Below are positions 63,239-64,000 of a stretch of DNA of 64,000 bases, piece after piece. How positions within the stretch are numbered: the stretch's first letter is position 1; each line of letters begins with the position of its first letter. The stretch is from Flavobacteriaceae bacterium. Lineage in GTDB: Bacteria; Bacteroidota; Bacteroidia; Flavobacteriales; Flavobacteriaceae. The translations under genes and the position numbers were made by a program. The stretch covers positions 1 through 64,000 of the forward strand of contig WUAI01000008.1 in the NCBI GenBank assembly GCA_009827225.1, in the 5' to 3' direction. Below the pieces are notes generated by a model. That model worked only from the letters and a program-made list of their open reading frames with translations. It was not told the DNA's origin and ran no database searches.

Positions 63239-64000
63239 CTAGTTTTTGATAAGCTTGATGGATTTTTTTCCTTGATCCGTGCTTACCTGAGCCATGTAAA
63301 TACCTCTTGTAAGAGATTCGTTATTGATAGTAGCTGTTTGTGAATTCACATCTACTACAGAAACGGTTTTCCCCAATACATCATAAATCACAACAGTATT
63401 GATATTTTGTCCACCTGCGGTGATGTTCCATGCTCTGCTGGCCGGATTTGGGAAAGCAGAAATCTGAAGTGCTTCATTGTCGCCAATTCCTAAAGAAGGG
63501 GCTGTAACAACTACGCTACCTAATGCGGCTTCATTTGCAGGATCTGCCACAACACCGGTTACCTTAAATCCATATTGTACTACTGCATCAGCAGCTTCAA
63601 CGTTTGTATACTGCACGCTGAAGTTTTGTCCTTCAGTAAGTGTAGTATTTTCTTCCTTCAACACGGAGAAATCTGAATTGAATACTTTAATAAAAGCAAC
63701 AATATCGTACACGCCGTCCAGAGTAAAACTTTGAACGAAACCAGTAAATGTTAGCTCGCTTCCGGCTAGATTATTGTCTTCAACAAAGGTATTTCCTTCG
63801 AAAATCTTGTTTCCTTCACCTGTTGTTTGGTCAACCCAAAATGGATCTGTCCCGTCTCCCCAAGTATTGTAATTTGGCTGTAAAGTGATAGTTCCTCCAC
63901 CAGCATCTACTACGGTCTTCAAATCTGGAACACCCCATGGCTCACCAAATACAAAGTCTCCGTTCAATTCAAATACATTAGCGAATCCAATAATGGTCGC
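63239..64000 (-). CDS. Type IX secreted protein, C-terminal part (truncated by the right edge)
   Basis: The frame is open to the window end, so the start is missing. The visible ~253 residues hold a beta-rich region (LAGSELTFTGFVQSFTLDGVYDIVAFIKVFN) that looks like a carbohydrate-binding or choice-of-anchor module. It ends in a type A type IX sorting domain (QISAFPNPASRAWNITAGGQNINTVVIYDVLGKTVSV to GKKSIKLIKN). Exported to the surface or medium; the role cannot be read. A terminator follows. Confidence 0.85.
   Translation of the reverse strand, partial: ATIIGFANVFELNGDFVFGEPWGVPDLKTVVDAGGGTITLQPNYNTWGDGTDPFWVDQTTGEGNKIFEGNTFVEDNNLAGSELTFTGFVQSFTLDGVYDIVAFIKVFNSDFSVLKEENTTLTEGQNFSVQYTNVEAADAVVQYGFKVTGVVADPANEAALGSVVVTAPSLGIGDNEALQISAFPNPASRAWNITAGGQNINTVVIYDVLGKTVSVVDVNSQTATINNESLTRGIYMAQVSTDQGKKSIKLIKN

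Overview
The window looks like a chromosomal segment of a marine-type flavobacterium (Bacteroidota, Flavobacteriaceae). Evidence: AT-leaning coding DNA, many promoters of the Bacteroidota TAnnTTTG (-7) type with few Shine-Dalgarno sites, type IX secretion C-terminal sorting domains, and families typical of the group (DUF4837, DUF4175, DUF2007, DUF4349, GIN/DUF2807, GH3-like, porT-type barrels). No insertion sequence, prophage, CRISPR array or rRNA was seen. Nearly everything is housekeeping or envelope biology.

Layout. 0-6 kb: a leftward operon (M23 peptidase, GH3-like adenylating enzyme, a large uncharacterised protein with a nucleoside-phosphorylase-like C-terminus, rfbB, and rfbA running off the left edge), with tatA diverging. 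6-11.8 kb: lipoprotein, LysM lytic transglycosylase, type IX secreted repeat protein, pgk. 11.8-16.4 kb: holB, a methyltransferase and mnmG; mnmG is bracketed by two near-consensus parS sites. 16-24 kb: ybeY with a huge DUF4175 protein, an AlkB-type hydroxylase, gltX, two outer-membrane proteins. 24-29.6 kb: an SPFH protein, then glnS with an acyltransferase and an EptA-like phosphoethanolamine transferase, folB and tRNA-Cys. 29.6-33.7 kb: LysE-type exporter, GIN protein, rnr, DUF2007.

At 33.65-34.19 kb lies the only gene-free stretch above 300 bp. It is very AT-rich and holds stacked palindromes and DnaA-box-like sequences. Genes to its left are mostly leftward and genes to its right are more often rightward. 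With two parS sites, mnmG and rnpA within 20 kb, I propose it as the chromosomal replication origin.

34-44 kb: rpiB, a cation-efflux transporter and a GNAT protein (rightward), then leftward sterol-desaturase-like, S41, DUF4349, rnpA, M1, S8 and metallo-hydrolase genes. A GC-rich palindromic element sits upstream of rnpA. 44-51 kb: Na+/H+ antiporter, small lipoprotein, lepA, a TonB-type barrel receptor. 51-55 kb: dusB, a LolE/FtsX-like permease, rbfA, methylmalonyl-CoA epimerase, a CAU tRNA, a small PID-CTERM-like protein, riboflavin synthase. 55-60 kb: pdxA, DUF177, rpmF, fabH, accB, accC, which supply lipid synthesis initiation. 60-64 kb: an FAD oxidoreductase, mtgA, a GreA/GreB-like protein, an NTF2-like secreted protein and a truncated type IX cargo.

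The main observations for follow-up are the origin/parS region, the PNP-like domain in the 565-residue protein, the PID-CTERM-like 76-residue protein, the orphan Gre-like protein, the palindromic element before rnpA, and five convergent gene pairs whose stop codons interlock in exactly four bases.
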